Source of the DNA: an uncultured Clostridia bacterium
GTDB taxonomy: Bacteria; Bacillota; Clostridia; Oscillospirales; Acutalibacteraceae
Assembly: GCA_947589365.1 (NCBI GenBank)
Contig: CANQAJ010000011.1
Location: 1-39,305 of the forward strand
Direction of reading: 5' to 3'
DNA: 39,305 nucleotides
Below the pieces are notes generated by a model. It saw only the letters and a program-made list of their open reading frames with translations, was not told the origin of the DNA and did not search any database. Shown in pieces: positions 10,010 to 18,634 of this stretch (within the stretch, counting starts at the first letter, position 1; each line of letters begins with the position of its first letter). The translations under genes were made by a program, and so were the position numbers.

Positions 10010-10606
10010 TTAATTGAACAAATTCATCGCCTTATCCGTCTGACCGTCAATCATAAGCTCAACAGCCTGACTTGCCTTATCGGCTGACTGCATCATGATT
10101 TTCATTTCATCCTCCGTAAAGTGCGACAATACCCAATCGGCAAGGTTCCATCTCTCCGGCTTATGTCCCACTCCAAGCTTTATCCTCGGAAACATATCAC
10201 TGCCCGTGAGATATATGATATTTTTTATCCCGTTATGACCTCCGTCACTGCCCTTGCGGCGTATCCTCATCTTTCCCACATCAAGAGATATATCGTCAAA
10301 TATTACAATGACCCTTTCCGGCGGAAGCTTATAAAAGCTCATTGCCTCTTTGACGGCAAGTCCGGAGTTATTCATATAGGTCGACGGCTTCATAAGCAGA
10401 ACCTTTCTATCGGCTATCGTGCACGTGGTGACAAGAGATTTATATTTTATCCTGTCAATTCTTACTCCAAGCTTATCGGCAAGGAAATCGACTGCTATAA
10501 AACCGGCATTATGCCGGGTATTTTCATACTCTCTGCCGCTGTTTCCCAATCCGACAACGATATATTCAATACCCGACGTAAGAGCTTCCTTTTTTCTAAA
10601 AAACAT
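10010..10606 (-). CDS. pth: Peptidyl-tRNA hydrolase
   Basis: Cleaves peptidyl-tRNAs released by drop-off, recycling tRNA. At 198 residues it is of usual length. The family residues are visible: GLGN with Asn22, TRHNAGF with catalytic His32, KPSTYMNNSG, and the DDISLDVGKMRIR / GSDGGHNG segment. The N-terminus is about 12 residues longer than the E. coli enzyme, judging by the offset of the catalytic His. GAGG lies 8 bases before the ATG. It is 15 bases downstream of the membrane glycosyltransferase gene, and mfd follows on the same strand. Confidence 0.97.
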   Translation of the reverse strand: MFFRKKEALTSGIEYIVVGLGNSGREYENTRHNAGFIAVDFLADKLGVRIDRIKYKSLVTTCTIADRKVLLMKPSTYMNNSGLAVKEAMSFYKLPPERVIVIFDDISLDVGKMRIRRKGSDGGHNGIKNIIYLTGSDMFPRIKLGVGHKPERWNLADWVLSHFTEDEMKIMMQSADKASQAVELMIDGQTDKAMNLFN

Positions 10607-10621
10607 CAGATAATCCTCACT

Positions 10622-12352
10622 TTAACTCATGAAAATCAGATAATAATATATAATGGATACACAGGAATACATAGACACAAACTCTGTAAGGCATACTTCC
10701 CCGGCATAGGCTATATACTGCCGCTTCATTTTTGAATCAGCAAAAAGATTTAACGCCTTTCCAAAGAAAAATGCTCCGATAACGATAAGCGGAACCGCAT
10801 AGCGGATATTTTCCGTGCAAACTTGCGGAAACTGTATACAGAACACATAATATGAAATAAAAATTACTCCATATATAATTCCAATGAATATTTTGTGGAT
10901 AACATTCATCGTCTTGTCATTTACAAATACATATATCATTGCAATAAATCCTACAATTCCGACAATAACGGCGGACCAGAACAAAAGCTTATCCCAGCCG
11001 GCAACCATGGGATAATTATTTACGGTAAAAAGCTCATCAAAACATGAGGTCTTGAACAAAGCCACAAGCGGATTGTATTCGTTATATTTACCGTCATACA
11101 TTGTAAACTGATCCCCGACATTTTCAAACTGCATGGGATTAAAATCAAACAGACGCTTTACAACCGATATATTTCCTATATATTGTTGACTTGTTTCAGG
11201 AAGCTCCATAACATATGTTATCGGCACTCCGTGACTTATAAGGTTTCTTATCCCCCACCATAAACCGAGAGGGACACATATTCCTAAAAATGCTGCAAAC
11301 TGTGCTATATACTTTTTTATATCCTTAAGATTTTTGAAAAATACATATATAAATATAAAAGCAATAGCAGGTGCCGCCATCCATACGGAAAGCTTTGTCA
11401 TCATACCCAGCCCGATACAAAGAGCTATACGTATAATCCTTTTAAAGCTTCTGCTTTCGTACCAACAGAGAGTATTATAAAAGGCTCCAAGCATAAATGT
11501 CACTGAAAGTATATCATTATTGATACTTCCCGATAGAATAAAAAATGTAGGACAGAATATTACAACAGCCATTGCCGCACAAAGACCCTTGCCGTCAAGT
11601 CCGAGTTTGCGGAAAAGCTTATAGCTGAGTATCATACAGCAGCAGGAATAGAATAATGTGAGGAGCTGTATATTTTCCCACACATAATCCTGACTTATTC
11701 CCATGATCGACTGTATCTTTACCCATATCGCCGCAATAATATGATGCAGCGGCGGGTGATAAAACTGATAAACGCTGCGGACGTCAAAATACGGCAATGA
11801 ACCATTATTTAATAAATATGCAATATATCCTAAATGACCTCTCATTGCCTCAATGCTTCCGGCATCATGCTGCTTTCTATATATCGTTATGGTCATTATA
11901 TAAGCAAGCCTTATCAAAAAACCAAGAACGAACATAAGAACTATAAATTTTTTTGCGGTCATTTGCCTTGTTGAAAAAAGATAAATTGCCGCCGAAATTG
12001 CAATAACTATTCCCGTAAATAATATTACAAGTTGAGGTTTATTGCTCATGCTCAGCACATATCCGAAAAACAATGAAAGAAAAGCACACGCTCCATATAA
12101 GGCTGCTTTGACGGTTTTCTTTTTTTGCAGTTTATCTCTGTGGATTATATACAAACATACAAAAATCCCGCTAAAGAAAAAAATCAGCACAGGAATTGCA
12201 GCATTAAACAGGGGCAGTTTACCCTCAATGGTTATTGAAATACAGAAAAAACAGGCTGCTGCCGCTATTATGAACGGATGACGGCACCACTCTTTTACAG
12301 TATAGTAAATATCAGGTTTACCATCGTACTTTAATGACTTGCTATTATCCAT
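10622..12352 (-). CDS. Polytopic membrane glycosyltransferase (GT39/PMT-like)
   Basis: A 576-residue protein with about a dozen hydrophobic segments. After the first membrane segments there is an extracytoplasmic loop with YFDVRSVYQFYHPPLHH, the HPPL-type motif of PMT/ArnT-like lipid-linked sugar transferases. Such enzymes move a sugar from a polyprenyl-phosphate donor onto a cell-wall polymer, lipid or protein on the outer face of the membrane. GGAG precedes the ATG. It sits directly downstream of the FAD-dependent oxidoreductase and GtrA genes, a combination typical of envelope glycosylation. The acceptor and sugar cannot be read from the sequence. Confidence 0.75.
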   Translation of the reverse strand: MDNSKSLKYDGKPDIYYTVKEWCRHPFIIAAAACFFCISITIEGKLPLFNAAIPVLIFFFSGIFVCLYIIHRDKLQKKKTVKAALYGACAFLSLFFGYVLSMSNKPQLVILFTGIVIAISAAIYLFSTRQMTAKKFIVLMFVLGFLIRLAYIMTITIYRKQHDAGSIEAMRGHLGYIAYLLNNGSLPYFDVRSVYQFYHPPLHHIIAAIWVKIQSIMGISQDYVWENIQLLTLFYSCCCMILSYKLFRKLGLDGKGLCAAMAVVIFCPTFFILSGSINNDILSVTFMLGAFYNTLCWYESRSFKRIIRIALCIGLGMMTKLSVWMAAPAIAFIFIYVFFKNLKDIKKYIAQFAAFLGICVPLGLWWGIRNLISHGVPITYVMELPETSQQYIGNISVVKRLFDFNPMQFENVGDQFTMYDGKYNEYNPLVALFKTSCFDELFTVNNYPMVAGWDKLLFWSAVIVGIVGFIAMIYVFVNDKTMNVIHKIFIGIIYGVIFISYYVFCIQFPQVCTENIRYAVPLIVIGAFFFGKALNLFADSKMKRQYIAYAGEVCLTEFVSMYSCVSIIYYYLIFMS

Positions 12353-12391
12353 AATATTGCTCCATTATCATTTTTTAGAATAATCCATAAA

Positions 12392-13951
12392 TTATTTTGT
12401 TTCATGATATTCCTTTTCGGTATTTACATTCCATATATCAGCCTTGTCCTTTTTGCCGGACTTTATATTCCTTGCAGCAATAATCGACGTAAGCATGGAA
12501 TGATCCATATTGTTATACCGGTGCTGACCGTTTCTTCCGGTGCAATAAAGGTTTTCAAATCCGTCAAGATACTTTATAAGTCTGTCCATCTCGGAATATG
12601 TATCAAAATATGCCGGATATGCTTTTTTTACCTTTTCTCTGTGACTGTCTATAATATCATCGGAAGAAGAAATAACTCCCATTTCCTCAAGCTCTTTAAC
12701 GGCAAGAGAAATACATTCCTCTTCGCTCATATTCCAGAAATCATCACCCTCCGTACAGAAAAACTCCAGACCGATCCATACATTTTTCTCCGGATTTTCA
12801 ACCATATACGGCGACCAGTTGTTGAATATCTGTATTCTTCCGACTTTCACTCCCGGTTCCTGTACATATATCCAGCAATCCGGTACAATATCACCGAGGG
12901 TTTTAATATCCGTCTTATTTTCAAGATTAAGCTTTTTCACAAGCAGTCCTACCGTAACAAAATCTCTGTACGGCAAACCTTTTGCAATATCAACTATCTC
13001 CTTATCGGGTTTATCTCCGGTCATACCCTCTACGAGATCCTTAACCGGCATTGACGATATGAATATATCTCCATAAATTGTTTTTTCTCCGTCAGGAGTA
13101 TCACATATCACGGATTTTATATTCCCGTTTTCGCATACAATATTTTTTACCGTATATCCTTTCAACAGCTTTGCACCTGATTTTACAGCCTTGTCAGCCG
13201 CAAGCTCCCAAAGCTGACCCGGTCCGTATTTCGGGTACCAGAATTGCTCTATAAGAGAGGTTTCCACATCCTTATTTTCTTTTTTTCCTCCGAATGCCTT
13301 TGAAAACATATCCTTCAGCACTGCACGTATCGACAGACCTTTTACCCTCTGTGAGCCCCAGTCCGCAGATATATCCCTCGGATGTCTTCCCCAAAGCTTT
13401 TCGGTATAACCCTCAAAAAACATACTATAGAGCTTTTTGCCGAATCTGTTTATATAGAAATTTTCAAGAGAATCCTCCGGCTTTTTAAACATAGCGGATT
13501 TAAGATAACTGAATCCCGCCGCAACCGTTGTTGCAAAACCCATATTCTTTATTGTTGAAGCCGACATCTTTATCGGATAATCAAAAAATTGTTTATTATA
13601 ATAAATTCTTGATACTCTTGTGCGGACAAGCATAACCTCGTCCTCTTTTTCCGGGTCGGGACCACCGTCCGAAAGAGGCTTTTCTCTTCCGAGAAGCTTA
13701 TCATCAAAGGACGGCTTACCCTGAATCGGCATAAGGTCGCTCCACCATTTCATTATCTCATCATCTTTGGAGAAAAACCTGTGTCCGCCTATATCCATTC
13801 TGTTGCCGTGATACTCCACCGTCTGTGATATTCCGCCTATTGCCTGTGTACTTTCAAGTATAGTTACGTCAAAATCCCCTCCGTCCTTAAGAAGCTCATT
13901 AGCTGCTGTCAGACCGGCAGGTCCGGCACCTATAATTACTACTTTTTTCAA
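12392..13951 (-). CDS. FAD-dependent oxidoreductase, UDP-galactopyranose mutase/HemY-like
   Basis: The N-terminus is a classic FAD dinucleotide fold, [19 protein letters not shown], followed by [10 protein letters not shown] and [10 protein letters not shown], as in the amine-oxidase/UDP-galactopyranose mutase superfamily. The chosen start is TTG at 13951 because AAAGGTG lies about 8 bases upstream and the fold begins at once. A TTG at 13981 would add ten residues (first eleven [11 protein letters not shown]) and lacks a good ribosome site. From 13951 the protein is 519 residues. Between GtrA and a PMT-like transferase, it is probably a sugar-nucleotide or polyprenyl-sugar modifying enzyme. 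The exact reaction is unknown. Confidence 0.8.
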   Translation of the reverse strand: MKKVVIIGAGPAGLTAANELLKDGGDFDVTILESTQAIGGISQTVEYHGNRMDIGGHRFFSKDDEIMKWWSDLMPIQGKPSFDDKLLGREKPLSDGGPDPEKEDEVMLVRTRVSRIYYNKQFFDYPIKMSASTIKNMGFATTVAAGFSYLKSAMFKKPEDSLENFYINRFGKKLYSMFFEGYTEKLWGRHPRDISADWGSQRVKGLSIRAVLKDMFSKAFGGKKENKDVETSLIEQFWYPKYGPGQLWELAADKAVKSGAKLLKGYTVKNIVCENGNIKSVICDTPDGEKTIYGDIFISSMPVKDLVEGMTGDKPDKEIVDIAKGLPYRDFVTVGLLVKKLNLENKTDIKTLGDIVPDCWIYVQEPGVKVGRIQIFNNWSPYMVENPEKNVWIGLEFFCTEGDDFWNMSEEECISLAVKELEEMGVISSSDDIIDSHREKVKKAYPAYFDTYSEMDRLIKYLDGFENLYCTGRNGQHRYNNMDHSMLTSIIAARNIKSGKKDKADIWNVNTEKEYHETK

Positions 13952-14038
13952 AATACATTCACCTTTCTGTAATAGTTTCAATATATAAAATCCTACACCC
14001 TGAGGTTGTTATATAAATAATCTGAATTGCTGAAACAT

Positions 14039-14494
14039 TTAATCTTCATTTTCCTTTTTGTCCTTATTGAATAAAAGTAACTTTCTTGCAAAGAAATTCC
14101 AGAAAAAGGACAATGCCGTTGAAGCTACCTTTGCTATCATCTGATAAAGACTTGTTTTATCTGCAAGCAGCCATTCAAATACATATGTAACTCCGAGCGT
14201 TATCAGCAATCCTACAACGCCTATTGCGGCAAAGGAAAGAAATTCAACAAATTTATTCTTTATTTTTGAATTATTAAATACCCAAAATGTACTTATAAAA
14301 TAATTTACAATCAGACCTGCCGCGAATGAAAGACCGTTGCATAATACGGCAAGCTGTTGTCCGAACACAAGATAGAACAAAGCCGCCGAAAGTCCCCAAT
14401 CTACAACCGTAGCAAAACCTCCGACAAATATATACCTGAAAAACTGTATAAATGTATTATCGGTTTCCCCGACAAATAGTTTTTTTATTTTCAT
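14039..14494 (-). CDS. GtrA family membrane protein
   Basis: A 151-residue protein with four hydrophobic segments. It opens with FFRYIFVGGFATVVDWGLS, the typical GtrA beginning, and has FWNFFARKLLLF near the end. GtrA proteins are thought to move polyprenyl-phosphate-linked sugars across the membrane. This one would feed the GT39-like transferase encoded two genes downstream. GGAG is 8 bases before the ATG, and a promoter is visible just upstream, so this is probably the first gene of the gtrA-oxidoreductase-GT39-pth-mfd run. Confidence 0.85.
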   Translation of the reverse strand: MKIKKLFVGETDNTFIQFFRYIFVGGFATVVDWGLSAALFYLVFGQQLAVLCNGLSFAAGLIVNYFISTFWVFNNSKIKNKFVEFLSFAAIGVVGLLITLGVTYVFEWLLADKTSLYQMIAKVASTALSFFWNFFARKLLLFNKDKKENED

Positions 14495-14551
14495 TTAATT
14501 ATCTCCATATAAATATCATAAAAAACATCAAAGCATAACACTACAAATGAT

Positions 14552-14580
14552 ATTTTAAAACATATCAATCAAATTGTCAA
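14552..14580 (-). promoter_or_regulatory. Promoter of the gtrA operon
   Basis: Minus-strand TTGACA (14575-14580), a 17-base spacer, and TAAAAT (14552-14557) as a 5/6 -10 box. It sits between the metY terminator and the gtrA ATG, which is about 60 bases downstream. Confidence 0.7.
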
Positions 14581-14589
14581 CAGACGATT

Positions 14590-14624
14590 AAAAAACAATC
14601 CCCGACATATCGTACTATGTCGGG
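14590..14624 (-). terminator. Rho-independent terminator of metY
   Basis: CCCGACATA (14601-14609) and TATGTCGGG (14616-14624) form a perfect 9-bp stem with a 6-base loop. On the minus strand this is followed by GATTG and then six T's. It begins about 45 bases after the metY stop. Confidence 0.85.
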
Positions 14625-14669
14625 AATCATTAAAAATATATGGAATCAGACAAATATTTTAGTCAATTA

Positions 14670-15959
14670 TCAACCGAATACAGCCTTGAATGCCTGATCA
14701 AGATCTTCTATAATATCGTCAATATGCTCCGTACCTATTGAAAGACGTATCGTATTCTGCTTTATGCCCTGATCCTCAAGCTCCTCATCGGTAAGCTGGG
14801 AATGTGTTGTAGTTGCCGGATGTATAACAAGTGATTTTACATCCGCTACATTCGCAAGCAATGAGAATATCTTAAGACTGTCGATAAATTTATGTGCTTC
14901 AGACTGTCCGCCCTTGATTTCAAACGTAAATATACTTGCTCCGCCGTTCGGGAAATATCTCTCATAAAGTGCATGATCGGGATGATCGGGAAGCGAGGGA
15001 TGATTAACCTTTTCAACATACGGACTTTTTGAAAGATATTCGATAACTTTCTTTGTATTTTCCGCATGACGTTCAAGTCTGAGCGAAAGTGTTTCCGTTC
15101 CCTGAAGAAGCAGGAAAGCGGCAAACGGAGAAATTGTGGCACCCTCATCTCTGAGAAGTATTGCACGGATATATGTTACAAAAGCAGCCGGACCGACAGC
15201 ATCGGCAAAGGAAATTCCGTGGTAGCTCGGATTAGGCTCGGCAATGGGTGCATATTTACCGCTTGCCTTCCAATCAAATTTACCGCTGTCAACGATAACA
15301 CCGCCGAGTGTTGTACCGTGACCGCCTATAAACTTAGTAGCGGAGTGAACAACGATATCTGCACCATGCTCTATGGGGCGGATAAGATAAGGTGTGCCGA
15401 AGGTATTATCAACAACAACAGGCAGACCATGCTTGTGTGCTATTTCCGAGATTGCATCAATATCGGGAATATCGCTGTTCGGATTTCCCAAGGTTTCTAT
15501 ATATACCGCCTTTGTATTATCCCGGATGGCACCCTCAAGCTCCTCAAGGTTATGTGCATCAACGAATGTAGTTTTTATACCAAATTGCGAAAGGGTATGT
15601 GCGAGGAGGTTATAGCTTCCTCCGTATATAGTCTTTTGTGCGACGATATGGTCGCCTGCCTGTGCAAGTGCCTGTATCGTGTAAGTAATAGCGGCAGCAC
15701 CGGATGCAACCGCAAGACCTGCAACACCGCCCTCAAGGGCAGCTATTCTTTTTTCAAAAACATCCTGTGTGGAATTAGTAAGTCTTCCGTAAATATTTCC
15801 GGCATCTCTGAGTCCGAAACGGTCGGCAGCGTGCTGCGAATTATGAAAAACATAGGAAGTTGTTGCATAAATCGGAACTGCTCTTGAATCGGTTGCGGGA
15901 TCGGGTTGTTCCTGTCCTACATGAAGCTGAAGTGTTTCAAATCTATAATTATTGCTCAT
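14670..15959 (-). CDS. metY: O-acetylhomoserine sulfhydrylase (O-acetylhomoserine aminocarboxypropyltransferase)
   Basis: A cytosolic PLP enzyme that makes homocysteine from O-acetylhomoserine and sulfide, the direct sulfhydrylation route to methionine. The 429-residue length is typical of MetY and longer than most cystathionine gamma-synthases. Key sites are ETLQLHVGQE at the start, ASGAAAITYTIQ, the VDNTFGTPYL strand with the PLP-contacting Asp, and the PLP lysine Lys209 in SATKFIGGHGTT. GAGAGG lies 8 bases before the ATG. It is monocistronic between a strong promoter/leader and a terminator. The leader holds a short ORF ending in Met-Cys-Phe-Cys and an inverted repeat at the start point, both suggesting sulfur-responsive control (inferred). 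Confidence 0.95.
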   Translation of the reverse strand: MSNNYRFETLQLHVGQEQPDPATDSRAVPIYATTSYVFHNSQHAADRFGLRDAGNIYGRLTNSTQDVFEKRIAALEGGVAGLAVASGAAAITYTIQALAQAGDHIVAQKTIYGGSYNLLAHTLSQFGIKTTFVDAHNLEELEGAIRDNTKAVYIETLGNPNSDIPDIDAISEIAHKHGLPVVVDNTFGTPYLIRPIEHGADIVVHSATKFIGGHGTTLGGVIVDSGKFDWKASGKYAPIAEPNPSYHGISFADAVGPAAFVTYIRAILLRDEGATISPFAAFLLLQGTETLSLRLERHAENTKKVIEYLSKSPYVEKVNHPSLPDHPDHALYERYFPNGGASIFTFEIKGGQSEAHKFIDSLKIFSLLANVADVKSLVIHPATTTHSQLTDEELEDQGIKQNTIRLSIGTEHIDDIIEDLDQAFKAVFG

Positions 15960-16006
15960 AATAAAAACCTCTCATTAATAAAAAATTTCAGTAAGATCAT
16001 ATATCA

Positions 16007-16069
16007 TTAACAAAAGCACATTCGTCCATTTCTGAAGTTATGCCTTATTTCTTTTAACAGAGTTTTCAT
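16007..16069 (-). CDS. Candidate 20-residue leader peptide ending Met-Cys-Phe-Cys, upstream of metY
   Basis: ATG at 16069 is preceded by GGAGAGGTGA at good spacing. The ORF reads MKTLLKEIRHNFRNGRMCFC and stops 47 bases before the metY ATG. It lies inside the transcript started by the consensus promoter at 16122-16150. It is short and basic, with three of its last four residues Met or Cys. Position and content resemble sulfur-amino-acid leader peptides known upstream of cysteine genes in actinobacteria, where ribosome stalling reports Cys supply. No terminator is seen between it and metY, so any control would be translational. The function is inferred. Confidence 0.6.
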   Translation of the reverse strand: MKTLLKEIRHNFRNGRMCFC

Positions 16070-16096
16070 AAAACAATCACCTCTCCATATCTTATA

Positions 16097-16115
16097 ATAC
16101 CTATTTATTTGGTAT
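16097..16115 (-). promoter_or_regulatory. Inverted repeat at the metY transcription start, candidate repressor operator
   Basis: ATACC-N9-GGTAT, a perfect 5-bp inverted repeat with an AT-rich centre. It begins about 7 bases after the -10 box and so covers the likely start point. An operator there would let a repressor block metY. Rrf2-family sulfur regulators (CymR/IscR type) bind palindromes of this general form, but the assignment is only a suggestion. Confidence 0.45.
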
Positions 16116-16121
16116 GCATTG

Positions 16122-16150
16122 ATTATATCATCTATGATACCGTATGTCAA
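16122..16150 (-). promoter_or_regulatory. Consensus sigma-A promoter of the leader ORF and metY
   Basis: TTGACA (16145-16150), exactly 17 bases, then TATAAT (16122-16127), both hexamers perfect on the minus strand. A promoter this strong before a biosynthetic gene is usually held in check, which fits the inverted repeat and leader ORF downstream. Confidence 0.9.
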
Positions 16151-16171
16151 CAATTTTTTTAAAAAATTTAT

Positions 16172-16202
16172 AAAAAAATGGCAGTGCATAAAAAACACCG
16201 CC
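16172..16202 (-). terminator. Terminator after the dacF-type gene
   Basis: On the minus strand GGCGGTG (16202-16196) pairs with CACTGCC (16186-16180), with one G-U pair, followed by A and seven T's (16178-16172). It lies about 50 bases after the stop of the carboxypeptidase gene and just before the metY promoter. Confidence 0.75.
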
Positions 16203-16251
16203 AATTATCAAAAATTTATATCAAAATAAACTATCATAATACAGTATAATT

Positions 16252-17589
16252 TTAGAATTTTCTGTATTTTTTGACAGGTCTTTGATTTTTTTTGTTTCTT
16301 TTATAAATTGCTATGATTATGAAATATATTAATAGTAAAATGGCAACAATAATGATAATAAGAATAAACCATTTTGAAGTGAAAATTATCTTTAATCCGT
16401 TAAATGCGGTAAGAAGCTCGCTGCGGTCAACCGACTCCCCTGCAAGAAGATCTATGGTTGCAAGCTTCTGATTTGCATAACTTAACGTAACTGTACCGAT
16501 TTTATCACCCTCCTTGACGGGTGCATCTATACTGTCCGGTATATCAAAAATTCTGTCAATACTTTCAACGGAAACATCATCAGGCATGATGGTTGAATAT
16601 CCCTCCGACGGCGTCAGACGGATTTTGTCCTTGTTCCATGCGTAATTGATATTTATCTCCTTTACAAGCTCGTTTTTGTCAAGTATTGTCTTGATAGAAA
16701 GATTATCAAATGCCCAATCATATAAATTGGCAGAATCAATCATTGCTCCGTTGTCATAATACTCACCGTTTTTATCCTCATACGGTGCCCCGTATGCAAC
16801 ACAAAGATATGTATATCCGTCTTTTGATGCCGTTGAAACAAGACAATATCCGGAATCGTTCCCTGTCGAACCTGTCTTTATTCCCGATGCATAGGGATAA
16901 TAATAATCCCCGCCCCTGTATTCGTCAATCATATAATTAGTCGTGACAAGATATCTGTCCTCACCAAGACAATCGGAGGTTACGGTGTTAGTTATCTCTG
17001 CAAACTTCGGCAGCGTAAGGGCATATTTCGTTATCTTTGCCATATCCGCAACAGTAGTATAATGATTCGGATCATTAAGACCGTGAGGGTTTTCAAAATG
17101 AGTGCCTGTGCATCCGAGCTCTTTGGCTTTATCATTCATCATATCCACGAATTTCGATATATCTCCGCCGCCGATATAATCCGCAAGAATAAGTGCCGCA
17201 TCATTTCCCGACGGGATCATAAGACAATTCAGAAGCTGAGTAATGCTAAGCTTTTCGTTTTCTTCAAGACCTGCAACCGAACTTCCCGTTCCGTCAAGCA
17301 TATGCAATACTTCACCTTTTACCGTAACATAGGTATTATCAAAATCATTTACCTTTTCCGCCGTTATTATATAAGTCATTATCTTTGTTGTGGATGCGGG
17401 AAAACGCCTTGCATACGGTTCCTTTGAAAATACTACTGTCTCCGTATCAAGATTTTCAAGATAAACAGATTTGCAGCTAAGCTCTATATCCGCATTAAAC
17501 TCGGCAGCATCCGCACTCTGCTGCGGTGCTATCATCAATGCTGACAAAAAAACGACGACAGCCGTCAAAAATGTCATAGTTTTTTTCAT
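16252..17589 (-). CDS. dacF: D-alanyl-D-alanine carboxypeptidase (DacF/PBP5-type, S11 family)
   Basis: Trims the terminal D-Ala from peptidoglycan stem peptides outside the cell. Residues 1-29 are a signal peptide. The serine-peptidase motifs are complete: Ser66-T-T-Lys69, Ser127-G-Asn129 and KTG in GIKTGSTGNDSGYC at about residue 238. A beta-rich C-terminal PBP5-like domain follows. The last 45 residues hold a full transmembrane helix and a basic tail, so the enzyme is anchored by a C-terminal membrane span and not the amphipathic helix of E. coli PBP5. AGGAG is 13 bases from the ATG, rather far. The symbol is by family and does not prove a sporulation role. Confidence 0.93.
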   Translation of the reverse strand: MKKTMTFLTAVVVFLSALMIAPQQSADAAEFNADIELSCKSVYLENLDTETVVFSKEPYARRFPASTTKIMTYIITAEKVNDFDNTYVTVKGEVLHMLDGTGSSVAGLEENEKLSITQLLNCLMIPSGNDAALILADYIGGGDISKFVDMMNDKAKELGCTGTHFENPHGLNDPNHYTTVADMAKITKYALTLPKFAEITNTVTSDCLGEDRYLVTTNYMIDEYRGGDYYYPYASGIKTGSTGNDSGYCLVSTASKDGYTYLCVAYGAPYEDKNGEYYDNGAMIDSANLYDWAFDNLSIKTILDKNELVKEININYAWNKDKIRLTPSEGYSTIMPDDVSVESIDRIFDIPDSIDAPVKEGDKIGTVTLSYANQKLATIDLLAGESVDRSELLTAFNGLKIIFTSKWFILIIIIVAILLLIYFIIIAIYKRNKKNQRPVKKYRKF

Positions 17590-17897
17590 AGAAAAATGTC
17601 AACTCCTGTGATATAATTAATTTTGGTGGAGAAATCAGTTTTCTCGGTCACAAAATAATATAACCGACCGGGAAAATACAACTATATATATTTTACATTA
17701 TTTTCGGATAAAACACAAATACAATTCTGCTAAAATTCAGACGGAATATCAACATAAATATGGTAATAACAACTGCAATACTTAATCCGACAACGCTTAA
17801 TACTTACATTAATAAACACTGTCAGATTCGGTATTATTCCGATAAGTAAATTAAGAGGATTTTTCAGATTAAATTTATACATCAGGAGGAATCATCA
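17590..17897. other. Divergent intergenic region between dacF and the phosphoesterase gene
   Basis: About 308 AT-rich bases that should hold two divergent promoters. On the minus strand CGGTC and GACCG (about 17644-17670) can form a stem in the dacF leader. Near the plus-strand gene there is a small tcgg/ccga hairpin around 17830-17842. No convincing -35/-10 pair with correct spacing stands out for either gene. Confidence 0.4.
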
Positions 17898-18560
17898 ATG
17901 GTTCTTGTCACAGGAGATACTCATGGAGAATATGAGCGGTTTGAAAATAAAAAGCTGAAAAAGCTGACTGAAAACGATTGTCTTATTATCTGCGGGGATT
18001 TCGGGTTTATATGGAATAATTCAAAAATTGAAAAAAGTAACCTCAAAAAAATCTGCGAAAAAAAATATAAGACGCTCTTTGTCGAGGGTACCCATGAAAA
18101 TTTTTCTCTTTTAGCAACCTATCCCGTTGTTGAAATTTACGGAGGACGTGCAAGAAGAATAGGCGGAAATTTATATCAGCTTCTCCGGGGAGAAATTTAT
18201 AAAATAGACGGAAAAAGCTTTTTTACCTTTGGCGGAGGCGACAGCACAGATAAGGAACTGCGGCGTGAAAACGGAACGTGGTGGAAGGAAGAGCTTCCGT
18301 CAATGATAGAAATGCAATATGCGGTTCAGAATCTTGATAAGGAGGACAGAAAGGTTGATTATGTCATAACGCATGAGCCTTCACTGACAGATATGGCTCA
18401 TGTAAACCGCACCTGCCGTGTTAATCCGCTTTCGACATTTTTTGATGAGCTTGAACATAATATAATTTATAAGAAATGGTATTTCGGAAGTCTGCATATA
18501 AACAAAAAGCTGAGTAAAAACGCACACTGTCTTTTTACCGATATAGTAAGAATAGTATAA
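17898..18560 (+). CDS. Metallophosphoesterase-family protein with altered metal ligands
   Basis: A 220-residue protein of the calcineurin-like phosphoesterase fold, with AGGAGG 8 bases before the ATG. Motif I is intact (GDTHG, Asp7 and His9), as are motif II (GDFG, Asp34) and a later THEP (His159). The usual GNHE reads GTHE (Thr65 replaces the metal-bridging Asn). The usual GHxH near the end reads GSLH (Ser198 replaces a metal His, His200 kept). Close relatives normally carry GNHENF and FGHYH. The fold call is firm. Whether it is a working phosphatase is open. It precedes ychF by 74 bases on the same strand. Confidence 0.8.
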   Translation: MVLVTGDTHGEYERFENKKLKKLTENDCLIICGDFGFIWNNSKIEKSNLKKICEKKYKTLFVEGTHENFSLLATYPVVEIYGGRARRIGGNLYQLLRGEIYKIDGKSFFTFGGGDSTDKELRRENGTWWKEELPSMIEMQYAVQNLDKEDRKVDYVITHEPSLTDMAHVNRTCRVNPLSTFFDELEHNIIYKKWYFGSLHINKKLSKNAHCLFTDIVRIV

Positions 18561-18634
18561 GTCAGGACTCTTGTATAATAGGAAAAAATGTGTTATTATC
18601 TAATAAAGACAAATAACCGGAAAGGAATGTAATC

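Noticed and set aside
16007..16204. A 65-codon minus-strand ORF upstream of metY
   Set aside because: Its first 45 codons cover the dacF terminator and the metY promoter, so they cannot be in the metY transcript. Only the last 20 codons, with their own ribosome site, are kept as a candidate leader peptide.
17597..17602. Minus-strand TTGACA just before the dacF start codon, as a promoter
   Set aside because: A -10 box would fall inside the coding region. The hexamer lies between the ribosome site and the ATG.
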